Source: Anaerolineae bacterium (GTDB lineage: Bacteria > Chloroflexota > Anaerolineae > Promineifilales > Promineifilaceae). Taken from it: 64,000 nt of DNA. The translations under genes were made by a program, and so were the position numbers. The number at the start of each line of letters is the position of its first letter. The stretch's first letter is position 1. The stretch covers positions 62,001 through 126,000 of the forward strand of contig JAUIAP010000011.1 in the NCBI GenBank assembly GCA_030425205.1, given 5' to 3'. A model generated the notes under the pieces. The model saw only the letters and a list, made by a program, of their open reading frames with translations, did no database searches and was not told the origin of the DNA. Positions 50,597 to 61,367 of this stretch are shown here, in pieces.

Positions 50597-53180
50597 GTTA
50601 TTAACAGTTGTATTTTTGATGCTATTGGCGGTGGGTATTTTCGGCCGAAATCTCCCTGCCTTCGCCGACGACGTTGCAGACGAAACCCCCACGATAGAGA
50701 CCAACCCCGTCCCAAACGAAACGGACGAACGCGCCGCCTCAGCCGCTGCCTATCGGCTCGACCTGACCGAAGGGGAGTTCTTTAGTGAACACGTGGCAAA
50801 CTATACCGCAGGGAAAAAGTTGATGGATATCGAAATACGCTGGACAGGTAGCGAGGAGCGTTATAGCGCAATTTGGTATCCCATCCCAGACGATGTTTAT
50901 GTGTTGATTCAGGGAACGCCCACCCAATGGTCAACATTTCTAAACGACATGCGACCAAAAAATGGCCGCTATCTCGATTTTGAAGTTGGCTACTTTGGTG
51001 GCGAAAAGCGTTATTCAGCCATCTTTATGGAGGACGGCGACGATTATAACTACGCCGTGCATACAACCAACAGCGACGAGAGCTTTCAGTCGTATTCGGC
51101 CAAATATCTCGATGCAGGGATGTCGTTGATCGACTTTGAGGCGTACACCGAGCCAGATGGTGACGTGCGTTTTGCCGGCCTGTGGGTTAGCGATCCCAAT
51201 CAGCCGCAAACGGTGCTTTACTATGGACTGGAATCGGCCGATGTGAGCGACCTGATCAGCCCTCGTTTTGGCCGCGTCATCGACCTCGAATATTATTACA
51301 GCGAGCTGCACGGCGAAAATCGCACCGCCATGCTCTTTGCGATGGATGCTGGCGGTGAGCAATATCAACGCCGCCACGAGAGCGCGTCGGCCCTCAGTTT
51401 TTACCACGCATCATTCTCCGATGGCAACACCCACATCATCGACATCGACACCTACGAAATCAACGGTAATGTCTACTACCATGCGCTCTGGGGAGACACC
51501 TATAAATCTCTGCATGAGGTTGACCGTATTGTGCCAGATAGCGAGCTTGAGACGCTGCCAAACGATGCTTCCACGCTGATCACCAATTATGAGTTCGACT
51601 ACGGAAACATCGGCCTCTATGCCAAAAATGTGCGCAGCGATCAATCGTTGGCCTATCGGCCAGACGAGCCGTTTTATCTGGCAAGTACGGCCAAGATTCC
51701 AATCCACATCAAGCTCTGGCGTGAGTTTCAGAACGGTCATCTTAGCCCCACCCAGCAGCTTTACTACACCAATGGCTCGAACAAACGTGAGCCTTGGTTT
51801 GTCGATGAACGTAGTGATCCCGGCTTTGACCGCTACGATTTTGGTAAGGCGTTCACGCTTTTGGAGTTTGACGCGGCCATGATGATGGTCAGTGATAATG
51901 CGGCGACGACCGCGCTCGTTGATAGCCCGCATGTCGGCTTGATGCAGGACGGCTATGATCTCAATGAGTGGCTGGCCGACATTAGCGGCGTTGGGCAGGG
52001 CTGGGGGCCAGTGACCAGCATCCACGATGTCGATCGCGCGATTTTGTGGCAAGGGCAGCAAAATACCGATGATGCGCCTGAATGTTCGTACTTTACAATT
52101 CCGGGTTGGGCGTTTGAACCATTGTGGAGTACGGGCGAGGACAATTTCGGTGATTTAGATGATTGGCTGGATGTCAACGCGAGCAACTGCGAGCGCGGCG
52201 ACATTGCTGATGGCGATCCCGGCTGGGGGGATGCGCTGCCCGAATCTCTGCGTAGCGCTGGACATGCCCGCTACTACAACATGGGACTCAACACGGCAAC
52301 GCCCAAGGCGACCACGCTTTTGCTGGAAAAGTTTGTGCAGGGGGAACTCCTCGATGCAACCACGACCGACAGCGCAGTGACGGCAATGGATGATTCAACA
52401 CCACTCGATAACGCCGCTGGCTGGCCAGCACATATTGATGTTTATGGCAAGGGTGGCCTCAAAGGGGGCGAGAGCTATCCCGTTAGCAATGCAGGCATCA
52501 TTGATTTAGGTCCCGACCAAATTGTATTGTCGCTATTGAGTAAAAATAATACGCTGCCTTTTGATAACATTCGCAGCAATTATTTTGCACCACTCAGCCT
52601 TGATGCACTACAGACACTTTCGGCCGATTTGCAAAGCTGCTACTTCGCCACATTTGACGGCTCTGACACCGTTTACGCTGGGCAAACTGTGCGCTATTTC
52701 TGTTACATGCGTAACGATGGGGGCGGCAACGCCTCGACCTATGAAGTCGATTTTTACGCATCGACAAATACAACGATTACCGAATCAGATTATCTACTTG
52801 GGACAGTCGCCGTTTCCAACCATTTTGGCGCGACAAACAGACTGGTCACACTCGATGTGACCTTGCCAGACGACATTCCAACGGGGGATTACTACGTTGG
52901 TTGGTTCATTGACCCGCGCAGTCGTTGCTTTTCGGCCGATGCGGCCGACTGCAAAAACTACGCGGGAAATATCAGCTTTGGCAACGTGGGCGAATTTAAC
53001 GAAAGCAACAACAATGGGTATGACAGCGACGAGATGTTGACCGTCACCACATTGCCAACGGCGGTTGGCATCGCGTCACAAACGGCAGGTGCGGGTATCC
53101 CGCTAGTTGTTGCTGTGGTGACACCGCTCATCGTTGGGCTGGTATTTGGCACCGTTGCAATTGTGCGGCGGCGTGCGTAA
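50586..53180 (+). CDS. Membrane-anchored serine hydrolase of the beta-lactamase fold with N-terminal BTRD repeats
   Basis: GGAG at 50577-50580 supports the ATG at 50586, giving 864 residues with a signal peptide (LLTVVFLMLLAVGIF...FA). Residues 55-310 hold about five repeats of a ~45-residue unit (KLMDIEIRW...RYSAIW) that match the bacterial tandem repeat domain of fungal-type polyglycine hydrolases and related proteins. The hydrolase domain (about 320-670) has STAK (SxxK), SDN in MMVSDNAATTAL and KGG in VYGKGGLKGG as the third motif. A CARDB-like beta-sandwich (about 685-815) and a C-terminal membrane helix with RRRA tail follow. It is probably a surface peptidase or esterase rather than a resistance enzyme. 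Its stop is 3 bp from the convergent adhesin stop. Confidence 0.82.
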   Translation: MMRKLLTVVFLMLLAVGIFGRNLPAFADDVADETPTIETNPVPNETDERAASAAAYRLDLTEGEFFSEHVANYTAGKKLMDIEIRWTGSEERYSAIWYPIPDDVYVLIQGTPTQWSTFLNDMRPKNGRYLDFEVGYFGGEKRYSAIFMEDGDDYNYAVHTTNSDESFQSYSAKYLDAGMSLIDFEAYTEPDGDVRFAGLWVSDPNQPQTVLYYGLESADVSDLISPRFGRVIDLEYYYSELHGENRTAMLFAMDAGGEQYQRRHESASALSFYHASFSDGNTHIIDIDTYEINGNVYYHALWGDTYKSLHEVDRIVPDSELETLPNDASTLITNYEFDYGNIGLYAKNVRSDQSLAYRPDEPFYLASTAKIPIHIKLWREFQNGHLSPTQQLYYTNGSNKREPWFVDERSDPGFDRYDFGKAFTLLEFDAAMMMVSDNAATTALVDSPHVGLMQDGYDLNEWLADISGVGQGWGPVTSIHDVDRAILWQGQQNTDDAPECSYFTIPGWAFEPLWSTGEDNFGDLDDWLDVNASNCERGDIADGDPGWGDALPESLRSAGHARYYNMGLNTATPKATTLLLEKFVQGELLDATTTDSAVTAMDDSTPLDNAAGWPAHIDVYGKGGLKGGESYPVSNAGIIDLGPDQIVLSLLSKNNTLPFDNIRSNYFAPLSLDALQTLSADLQSCYFATFDGSDTVYAGQTVRYFCYMRNDGGGNASTYEVDFYASTNTTITESDYLLGTVAVSNHFGATNRLVTLDVTLPDDIPTGDYYVGWFIDPRSRCFSADAADCKNYAGNISFGNVGEFNESNNNGYDSDEMLTVTTLPTAVGIASQTAGAGIPLVVAVVTPLIVGLVFGTVAIVRRRA

Positions 53181-53183
53181 CGG

Positions 53184-56100
53184 CTATTTGTTGATTGGCT
53201 TCTGGAACCGCTCAGCCCCTCCAGATCGAGGGACTGGGCGGTAGATAATAGTCACAATCAGCAAGCTCAACGTGGCGATTAGCAACAGCGTGCGGTTCGA
53301 CGTATGCGCGTATTGCATGCTCAACGTCACCGCAGTCACGCCCACATCCTGCACCAGCACGCTCACATCCGTTGGATTGAGCGGCGCGTAGAATGGATCG
53401 GCCGAACTTATCGACCCAACCGCTACCAAACACGGCTGATCCCCATCAACCTCACCATCCTGCACACCCGTCACCGTCACAGAGATGCCCGTTTGCCAAT
53501 TGGACGGGTCTAAGACGACCGGATTCGGCGCGACTGTGCATTCGGTCGCGTCGCCGCTCGACACGGTGATGCTGACTGCCGCTGTCGGCTGCGTCGCAAG
53601 CGTGATGGTGAACAGCGCGGATGCGCCTTCGCTGAGGACCAAATTGGTCGGCTGTACGTTCACGCTGGCGATGTCATCGTTGGTGATGGTGACGACGATC
53701 AGCGGCGTGCGTAGATAGACGCGCTCAACGCCTGAACGAGTCTGCGCGTTCGACGGATTGCTCAGGCTGACGATAAACGTCTCGCTGTTTTCGGCGATGT
53801 CGTCGTTGACGATGGTGATGGTCGTCGTCGTTTGCGTTGTGCCGGCGGTGAAGGTGAGGCGACCCGTTGCACTGATGTAGTCGGATGGCGCGGTCGCGCT
53901 GCCGTCAACGGTGGTATAGTCGAAGCCGACGGGCAGACCGCTGGCGGCGGAGAGCGTGAAAGTGATCGTCAAGCTCCCATCTGCCTCAGACACCGACTGA
54001 TTGCTCGCCGTAATCGTCGGCTGTGCATCGTTGTCCAAAATTGTCACCACGCCCGTCCCATCTGCGATCATCGCGCCATCAGGGTTGTTCAACAGCACGT
54101 CGAACATCTCGCCGTTTTCATCGAGCGTGTCGTCGATGATCGGCACGACGATGACGGCTTGTGTTGCGCCCGCCGTGATGGTGATGGTGCCGCTGCTGGT
54201 CGTGTAGTCGTCACCCGCTGTTGCGCTGTCGTCGCTGGTGGCGTATGTTGCGGTGGTGGTGAAGGTGGATTCGGCCGATAATGTCACCGTCACCAGCGCA
54301 CTCCCCACCCCCTCATCGACCGTCACATCGACAATCGACAGGGCCGCGATGTCATCGTTGGTGATGGTGCTGACCTGTGGTGAGCCATCGACGCTGATCG
54401 TCTGGCTCAATGCCCCCGTCACCGCGCCGAGCGTCACGCTAAACGTCTCGTCCGCTTCCACTTTCAAATCGCCATTGACCGACACGACAAACGTTTGCAT
54501 CTCGCCCGCGTTGCCCACAAAGGTCAGTGAGCCGTCGCTGTCGTTGTAGTCATTATCGGCCGATGTCGCCGTCCCGTCGTTGGTCGCATAGGCAATCGAG
54601 AATGGTTTCGTCACCGCCGCACCGAGCGTCGCTGTAAAGACAAAACTCGTCGCGCCGCCGTTCCCCTCATTTTGCGCCGTTCCACCTGAAAGGGTCACCG
54701 TCGCCGCGTCATCATTGCGGATGATGCCTTGCGCCGTCGCCGTGATGATGTCGAGATTGCGCGTCACATGGCTGAGCGTGACGTTGAACTGTTCGTCAGG
54801 TTCAATCGTCAAGTCGCCCGTCACGCTGATGGTCAACGTTTCGGTCACGCCGCTGCCAAACGTGATCGTGCCAGATGGGAACACGCCGCCAAAGTCGTCG
54901 GCGTTGGCGGGATCGCTGCCCGCCCCCGTCACGGTGTAGGCAACGCTGTTTACGCCGCTGTCAAAGCCCGTGCGCGAGATGACAAAGGTGAACGCCGTTT
55001 CACCCGCATCCCCTTCATTTTGGTCGGCGTTTTGTGCGGCGATGGCGGTGTCGTCGTCGTCGTTTTCGATGGTGCCGATACCGTCCGCGTCGGTGATGGT
55101 GACGTTGTGACCAGACGCATCAACCGTTGTGAGCGTGACGCTAAACGTTTCATCCGCCTCAACGGTCGTGTCGCCGTTAACGGTGACGATCAGCTGTTGG
55201 GTTCCCGTCGAGCCAGCAGGGAAGTCGATGCTGCCACCGTTGGCAGCGTAGTCGTTATCGGCAACCGTCGCGCTATCATCAGCCGTCGTGTAGGTGACGG
55301 AAACGGCAGCATCAACCGCATTGGTCAGCGTCACCGCAAAGACGAGATTGACCGTTCCCGTGTCCCCTTCCAATGCGCTCACGTCGCTGATGGTCACACC
55401 TGCGCTGTCGTCGTTGTCAATCGTGCCGGTTGCGCTGTCGGGGGTGCTGACGCTGTAGCCGCTGCCGTCGGTCAAACTGATGACGACCGTTTCAGACAGT
55501 TCGACGAGCGTATCGGCCGATGGGTCAACCGCAAACGACGCCGTACTCATCCCCGCCGCAAACGTGACCGAGCCACTTGCCCCATCAAAGGTCGTCGCGC
55601 CGCTTGTCAAGTAGTCGCCGCCAAACGTCGCCGTGCCGCCAACATCAAAGGTGACAGCCAACGGATCGGCGGTCGCCCCTGTGCGCGTGAAGGTGTAGGT
55701 CAAGACATCCGCGCCGTCCTCGTTGACACTGCTCGGCGCGACGGTGACGCTCACACCAACGACATCGAACGCGGCTGACGCGCTGTTGTTGGTCGTGGTG
55801 AAGTCGTTGGTTGCCGTGATGGAGACGCTGTTGGTGATGGTTGTACCGATCAGGGTCACGTCGTCGCTGACGATCCCCGTGATGGTGATTGTGCCGCCTG
55901 TGTTGGGGAGCAGATCGGCCGATTGCCAGACAGTCGGATCGCTGCTCGTCTGCGTGATCGCCACACCGCTGCTGATAACCGAAGTCACCTGAATAGCTGA
56001 TGGCAGCGCATCGGTCAACACAACCCCCGTCGCCAATCCTGTGCCGACATTGCTAAATTCAAGCGTATAAGTGATCGCCTCATTTGTCCCAACTGTCGGC

Positions 56101-59100
56101 GGCGTGACTGTCTTTGCAACTGTCACATCTGCTAAATCATCGTTCAGAATCGTGCCTGTGGTGACAGGGGTGAACGAAACGGCCCGTCCGCCATCCCCGA
56201 TATTGGGTGCAATGACGAATAGCAATGTTTCATCATTCTCAACAAATTCATCACCTACAACGGATACGATAACGTCGATCATCTCGTTGGCTGCACCCGT
56301 AAATGTCACGGTTCCGCTCGTCGTGATGTAATCGACATCGGCCGTCGCCGTCCCCGTAATCGTGACCAGCGTTGGCCCCGCTGGTGGGATAAAAACGATG
56401 GTCGTGTATTCGGAAGTTGCTTCGTAGTTGAAGGGAACTTCAATGTCAACATCGTTTGTGATTGTCAGCGTGAAGATGAGATCGGTTGTGCCGCTATCGC
56501 CTTCCAAAACGCTTGGCTCGTTGACGTTGATGTAGGCAATATCGTCGTTTTGGATAAAGCCTGTCGCCGCGCTCGGCGTGCTGACGGTATAGCCAGTCGT
56601 GTCGAGCAACGTTAAGGTGACAAACTCATCCGCTTCGACGAGCGTATCGGCCGATGGGTCGATCACCACCGTCGTCGTGCTTTGCCCAGTGGCGAATAGC
56701 ACCGTGCCTGCTGTGGTCGTGAATGTGCTTGCACCGCTCTGCGTGTAATCGTCGCCAAATGTGGCGGTTCCGCTCACGGCAAAGCTGACGGTTAACGGCG
56801 CGGCTGTCGAACCCGTGCGCGTAAAGGTGTAAGTTAGATTGGTTGTCTCGTCTTCGGTGACAGTGGTTGGCGAGATGCCGATGGTCACGCCGACGACCTC
56901 AAAATCGGCCGATGTCAAATTATTCCCCAGCAATACATCATAGGTGCTGCTGATTTCGGCCGTGTTCGTGATGGTCGTGCCGATCAGGGTTACGTCGTCG
57001 CTGACAATCCCCGTCATCGTGATGATCCCACCCGCGTTGACCGCCAACGGCGACACCGACCACACATAATCACTCGTCTGTGTGATGACGACACTGCCGC
57101 CCGTCGCGTTTGTGCCATAGACGGAGCTGACCACATCGGTGACGGTGACACTGACAGGCACAGTGTCGGTGATCGTCACGCCGCCCGACTGATTGCTGCC
57201 CGTGTTGCTAAAAGTCAACGTGAAGGTGACTGTTTCGCCCGTGCCAACGCTGGTCGGTGTGACAGTTTTGGCAATCCCCACCTCTGGATCGCCCAACTGC
57301 GGGCAACCGAGAATGGCGGCCGTGTGGAAGCCTGTCACGGTGACGTTGCCGCTGACCGAATCGCCGATGCCCGGCTGTACGCCCGATGGCCCAGAGGGAT
57401 GCCCCCACCAGTTATCAGTCGCATCGACCGTCGTGCCATCCACATAATTGACCGCCAAATCGTCATTGGCGACGATGCAGGAGGTGTTGATCGTCGTCGT
57501 GCCGTGCGCTTGTTGGTATGCGCCGCCCGTTGCCGCGCTGTTGCTCAAGATGCGCGAATTGGTGATGGCGACCGTCGCCGTCACCGTTCCCGTGCTGAAC
57601 AGACCACCGCCGCTCGTTGCCGCCACGTTGGAGATGATGTCGCTGCTGGTGATATAAAGTGTGCCTGTGATGTTGTAGAAACCACCGCCGCTTGTCGTCG
57701 CGCTGTTGGCGTTAATGGTGCTGTCGCTAATCGTGGAGAGACCTGCGTTGCCGATTGACTGGTCGAATGCGAGGTAGAAGCCGCCGCCGAGATCGGCCGA
57801 ATTTGAGATCACCGTGCTATTTGTCACTGTAATGTAGTCGTCACTCCAAATTCCACCGCCGTCAAACGTCACGCTGTTCTCCTGCACGGTCACACTGTCG
57901 AGCGTCGCGTGATCGACGTTGAACAGACCGCCCCCTGCCAATGCCTGATTCGCATTGATCGCGCCACCGCTGATCGATACCACGTCATCTGCCCAGATGC
58001 CGCCGCCCTCACCCGCCGCCGTGTTCGTCAATATTTGTGTGTCAGTGATGATCAGCGTCCCGTCTGCAAAGTCGATGCCGCCACCGTCATTACCCGCGCT
58101 GTTGCCTGTGATGTCGCTAGCGTTGATATTTGCGTCATCATCAATATCGATCCCGCCCCCGTTGTCAACCGCTTCATTTGCGGTGATCGTTACGTTGTCG
58201 AGCGTCAAGATGCCAAAATCGTGGTCGATGCCACCGCCGTCATCCCCAGACGTATTGTTGCGAATAACGGTGTTGCTGATCGACGCTTCGTCGGCATATT
58301 GGTCGATGCCACCGCCGTCATTTTCGGCCGAATTGCCATACACCGTGCTGTTGGTCATCGTCAGCACAAACCCTTCGGCCGCAATGCCACCCCCCTCCCC
58401 AAAATCACCAAACGCATCGGCAATCGCCGTGTTGCTAAAGATGTTGCTTGTGTCGATGCTCAGAATACCAAAGTCGGAAATCCCACCCCCGTTACCTTCC
58501 AACACGACATTTCCATAGACATCTGTTCCCGCCATGGTGGCGATAAATCCGTTGATGATACCGCCGCCATAGAATTCGGTTGTGTTGCTGAATACCGCGC
58601 TATTGGTGATCGTCAACACGCCACCAGACGCGATACCACCCCCCGCGCTAATACCGCTGTCTATCGACTCGTTCAAGTAGATGTTGACATCATCCAGCGT
58701 CAGATCGCCGATATTGCCGATACCACCGCCATCTCCTTCAAAGGTGATGTTGTCGTAAATATCTGTCCCCGTGACGGTGGCAGTGGCATTATTGCTAATG
58801 CCAGCCCCGAAGGAATCCGCATCATTCCCGTAGATGATGCTATTGGTAACTGTCAGGATTCCGTCTGACGCGATACCGCCCCCTTCGCCAAAGTTGTCAA
58901 ATGCATCGAGCGCTGCCGTATTGCTATAGATTTGACTGTTATCAACTTGCAACACGTCTGCGTTGTAGAGGCCACCCCCGTCTCCCCCGTCAGCGATATT
59001 TTCGTAGATCAGCGTGTCGGAAATGATTACCGTGCCGATAAAGCTAGCGATGCCACCGCCAAACCCCTCAATCGCACCATTGCCATAAATTTCACTTGCC

Positions 59101-61367
59101 GTGATGGTCAGGTCACCCGCATTGATGATGCCACCACCATCAATGCTAGAGAAGTTGTTAAAGATGTTGCTGTTGGTAATTGTTGCTGTGCCAGCCGTCG
59201 CAATGCCGCCACCAAATCCCGCAGGAAATGCGGCTGGGGGAGCTTCATTCGCGTAAACATCGACCGTATCTAACGAGAGGGTTCCCTCATTATAAATTCC
59301 ACCACCATCAGCCCCATCAACCGTGTTGCTGAAAACGGCACTGTTGGTGATGGTCAGAACGTTATAATTGGCGATCCCGCCCCCAAACTCATCGATCGCG
59401 ACATTCAGATAAACGGCCACGTCATCAAGCGTCAAGTTACCAGAATTAAAGATGCCACCGCCGGGTTCGGTTACGCCGATGCCGCCCGTCACACTCAATC
59501 CACTAATCGCAACTGTATGGGTGAAGACTTCAAAGACGCGATCATTGATCTGTCCGTCCACAGTCAAATTGCTCGCGCCCAAGCCGTTGATCGTCAAATC
59601 TTTTTCGATAATCAACGCGCTATTCAGGCCAATCGTGCCGCCGCTCAGACCCGCAGCGAAGTTGATCGTGCCGCCGGGACAGATGAGCGCAATCGCCTCG
59701 CGCAAGCTCCCCGCGCCGCTATCGAGGTCGTTCTGCACTGTGATAGTGTCGCTACATGCCAGCGTCACATCATTGCCGTCCCCGCCAACATAGCTGATGA
59801 GCAGATTTGTCCCGCTTGCCGTAACGACTGCGCCTTCGCCTAGCCCCATAAACGTGCCAGCGACCACACTGCTCCCATCGACGAGATCGACGATGGTGAA
59901 GAGTTCGCCAACTGTTGGTGTAAATGCGTTGATCAGCGTCGCGTCGAGTGTCGCATCACCAAGCGTGACGGTGCGATTTGCGCCTGTGACTTGCAGCTGG
60001 TCGTACTCTGTGCCAGCCGTCGTGCCGCCGACTTCAACGGTGAAAATATCGGTGCTGCTCAGCGTCACGTCGCCATCGACAATCGTTTGACCGGGTGAGC
60101 TGCCCGGTGTAAGACCGCCGTTGATCGTCAAATTGCCTGTGATGTCGGTTCCGCTGCTATTGCTGTCGGCGATGGTATCGGCCGATAATGTCACATCATT
60201 TGCACCAGCATTCAGGTGCCCCGCGATGTCGATGGCGCCACCAGCAAACGAGACAGGATCACTGAATGTCGTTGCGGGGATCGTGATTGTGCCTGTGCCG
60301 TTTGCAGCACCAATCACGACAGCGGCAAACCCATCGGCAAGGGCGGCGAGATCGCTTGCGGTGATGTCGAGAATGGCTGCGCCGCTGTCTGTCGCACCGC
60401 CGAGCGTGATGTTGGCATCGGCCGAAACAGGTAACAAACTCAATGTGTTTGTTCCAGAAACGGAATCCGCTCCACCCGCAAAATCAATCTCACTCGCCGT
60501 CAACGTCACATCTCCATTGACGACAATCGGTTGGTTGTACGTCTGCGCCCCATCGGTCGTGACATCACCATCGAGATTCAACACATCCGTTCCCGCACCC
60601 GTGTTGATGACGAGATTGGTGTTGTTGTGGTCGTTTGCGCCACTGGCGAACGTGATCGTGTCGTCGCCGTCACTGTTGGTCGTGTCAATCGCGACGGTTG
60701 TGTTGTTGAAAAACGCAACTTGTTCAATGGCGACACCCCCTGACGTTCCGCTAACAACGATAGCGGGGATTGCACCAGTCGCATCGTCAAACCCTTCGGC
60801 AATGGTCAGCACATCATCAGCACCAGGCAAGCTAAGCGTTGCATTTGCCATCCCAGATATATCAACTGGTTCGAGACCTGTAAATGTAATCGTTCTTGTT
60901 GTACCACGCGCATCGGTGATGACTTGCACAACACCATCGCCAAAGGTCGCACGATCTGGCGTGTAGATTGCGCGATCATCTTTCCCATCTCCAACAATCG
61001 CCAGCACATCGCCCGTGAGCGTCGCCTGTGCGCCACCATTGAAGATGATGTCATGGTTGGGAATCGACTTGTCAAAGTTGAGCGTCAATGTGTCATCGCC
61101 TGCGCCGCCGTCAATTATCAGTGTGTCGCCTGTGATCGTTTCGGCCGAAATTCGCGCCACCAATGCAGCCCGCCCTTGCCGCAAGTTGTTGGTGAGCATG
61201 TAGCTTGTGCCGTCAAAATGGAGGGTGACATTATTGCGCTGGGTGTTGGAGAGGGTGAGGTGGGTTTCGGCCGATTGTGCCACGACCCCACGTGGGAAAA
61301 GTGCGAACAGTAACAAGATGCCAAAGAGGGTTGCCAAAAGCAAACGGCAAGGGTGCGTGCGAGTCAT
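53184..61367 (-). CDS. Giant surface protein: beta-helix, DUF11 and Calx-beta repeats
   Basis: This 2727-residue protein has a signal peptide (residues 1-30, ending GVVAQS). The N-terminal ~500 residues are beta-repeat sequence with ADGNDxxTL-like endings (SYVGGDGNDVTL near 530). A CSLREA-type motif (LDSGAGSLREAI, about 550) opens a right-handed beta-helix (about 560-1350) built of short GGGIxNxGxLTIxxxxIxxN turns. DUF11 modules at about 1360-1490 and 1745-1865 alternate with Calx-beta modules (about 1490-1745 and 1870-2560; TATFGGDYxxSGATTF, VEADETFSVTL, ATGTIDNDD). A last Calx-like stretch and a transmembrane helix (about 2690-2710) anchor it. It is probably an adhesin or S-layer-like stalk. 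The open frames on the opposite strand come from its repetitive codon use. Confidence 0.9.
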   Translation of the reverse strand: MTRTHPCRLLLATLFGILLLFALFPRGVVAQSAETHLTLSNTQRNNVTLHFDGTSYMLTNNLRQGRAALVARISAETITGDTLIIDGGAGDDTLTLNFDKSIPNHDIIFNGGAQATLTGDVLAIVGDGKDDRAIYTPDRATFGDGVVQVITDARGTTRTITFTGLEPVDISGMANATLSLPGADDVLTIAEGFDDATGAIPAIVVSGTSGGVAIEQVAFFNNTTVAIDTTNSDGDDTITFASGANDHNNTNLVINTGAGTDVLNLDGDVTTDGAQTYNQPIVVNGDVTLTASEIDFAGGADSVSGTNTLSLLPVSADANITLGGATDSGAAILDITASDLAALADGFAAVVIGAANGTGTITIPATTFSDPVSFAGGAIDIAGHLNAGANDVTLSADTIADSNSSGTDITGNLTINGGLTPGSSPGQTIVDGDVTLSSTDIFTVEVGGTTAGTEYDQLQVTGANRTVTLGDATLDATLINAFTPTVGELFTIVDLVDGSSVVAGTFMGLGEGAVVTASGTNLLISYVGGDGNDVTLACSDTITVQNDLDSGAGSLREAIALICPGGTINFAAGLSGGTIGLNSALIIEKDLTINGLGASNLTVDGQINDRVFEVFTHTVAISGLSVTGGIGVTEPGGGIFNSGNLTLDDVAVYLNVAIDEFGGGIANYNVLTITNSAVFSNTVDGADGGGIYNEGTLSLDTVDVYANEAPPAAFPAGFGGGIATAGTATITNSNIFNNFSSIDGGGIINAGDLTITASEIYGNGAIEGFGGGIASFIGTVIISDTLIYENIADGGDGGGLYNADVLQVDNSQIYSNTAALDAFDNFGEGGGIASDGILTVTNSIIYGNDADSFGAGISNNATATVTGTDIYDNITFEGDGGGIGNIGDLTLDDVNIYLNESIDSGISAGGGIASGGVLTITNSAVFSNTTEFYGGGIINGFIATMAGTDVYGNVVLEGNGGGISDFGILSIDTSNIFSNTAIADAFGDFGEGGGIAAEGFVLTMTNSTVYGNSAENDGGGIDQYADEASISNTVIRNNTSGDDGGGIDHDFGILTLDNVTITANEAVDNGGGIDIDDDANINASDITGNSAGNDGGGIDFADGTLIITDTQILTNTAAGEGGGIWADDVVSISGGAINANQALAGGGLFNVDHATLDSVTVQENSVTFDGGGIWSDDYITVTNSTVISNSADLGGGFYLAFDQSIGNAGLSTISDSTINANSATTSGGGFYNITGTLYITSSDIISNVAATSGGGLFSTGTVTATVAITNSRILSNSAATGGAYQQAHGTTTINTSCIVANDDLAVNYVDGTTVDATDNWWGHPSGPSGVQPGIGDSVSGNVTVTGFHTAAILGCPQLGDPEVGIAKTVTPTSVGTGETVTFTLTFSNTGSNQSGGVTITDTVPVSVTVTDVVSSVYGTNATGGSVVITQTSDYVWSVSPLAVNAGGIITMTGIVSDDVTLIGTTITNTAEISSTYDVLLGNNLTSADFEVVGVTIGISPTTVTEDETTNLTYTFTRTGSTAAPLTVSFAVSGTATFGDDYTQSGASTFTTTAGTVLFATGQSTTTVVIDPSADTLVEADEFVTLTLLDTTGYTVSTPSAATGFIQNDDIAYINVNEPSVLEGDSGTTDLIFTLTITNDVDIEVPFNYEATSEYTTIVFIPPAGPTLVTITGTATADVDYITTSGTVTFTGAANEMIDVIVSVVGDEFVENDETLLFVIAPNIGDGGRAVSFTPVTTGTILNDDLADVTVAKTVTPPTVGTNEAITYTLEFSNVGTGLATGVVLTDALPSAIQVTSVISSGVAITQTSSDPTVWQSADLLPNTGGTITITGIVSDDVTLIGTTITNSVSITATNDFTTTNNSASAAFDVVGVSVTVAPSSVNEDGADVLTYTFTRTGATADPLAVTFDVGGTATFGGDYLTSGATTFDGASGSVTFAAGMSTASFAVDPSADTLVELSETVVISLTDGSGYSVSTPDSATGTIDNDDSAGVTISDVSALEGDTGTVNLVFAVTLTNAVDAAVSVTYTTADDSATVADNDYAANGGSIDFPAGSTGTQQLIVTVNGDTTVEADETFSVTLTTVDASGHNVTITDADGIGTIENDDDDTAIAAQNADQNEGDAGETAFTFVISRTGFDSGVNSVAYTVTGAGSDPANADDFGGVFPSGTITFGSGVTETLTISVTGDLTIEPDEQFNVTLSHVTRNLDIITATAQGIIRNDDAATVTLSGGTAQNEGNGGATSFVFTATLGAAVTKPFSIAYATNDGTATSADNDYNDSDGSLTFVGNAGEMQTFVVSVNGDLKVEADETFSVTLGAVTGALSQTISVDGSPQVSTITNDDIAALSIVDVTVDEGVGSALVTVTLSAESTFTTTATYATSDDSATAGDDYTTSSGTITITAGATQAVIVVPIIDDTLDENGEMFDVLLNNPDGAMIADGTGVVTILDNDAQPTITASNQSVSEADGSLTITFTLSAASGLPVGFDYTTVDGSATAPSDYISATGRLTFTAGTTQTTTTITIVNDDIAENSETFIVSLSNPSNAQTRSGVERVYLRTPLIVVTITNDDIASVNVQPTNLVLSEGASALFTITLATQPTAAVSITVSSGDATECTVAPNPVVLDPSNWQTGISVTVTGVQDGEVDGDQPCLVAVGSISSADPFYAPLNPTDVSVLVQDVGVTAVTLSMQYAHTSNRTLLLIATLSLLIVTIIYRPVPRSGGAERFQKPINK

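Noticed and set aside
50586..53180. Beta-lactam resistance gene
   Set aside because: The SxxK, SDN and KGG motifs are present, but the N-terminal tandem repeats, CARDB-like domain and membrane anchor point to a surface hydrolase rather than a resistance enzyme.
54729..55778. Long open frames on the plus strand opposite the giant surface protein (also 57909-58868 and 60121-60966)
   Set aside because: They arise from the repetitive Thr/Val/Asp codons of the minus-strand gene, lack ribosome binding sites and encode biased sequence with no domain.
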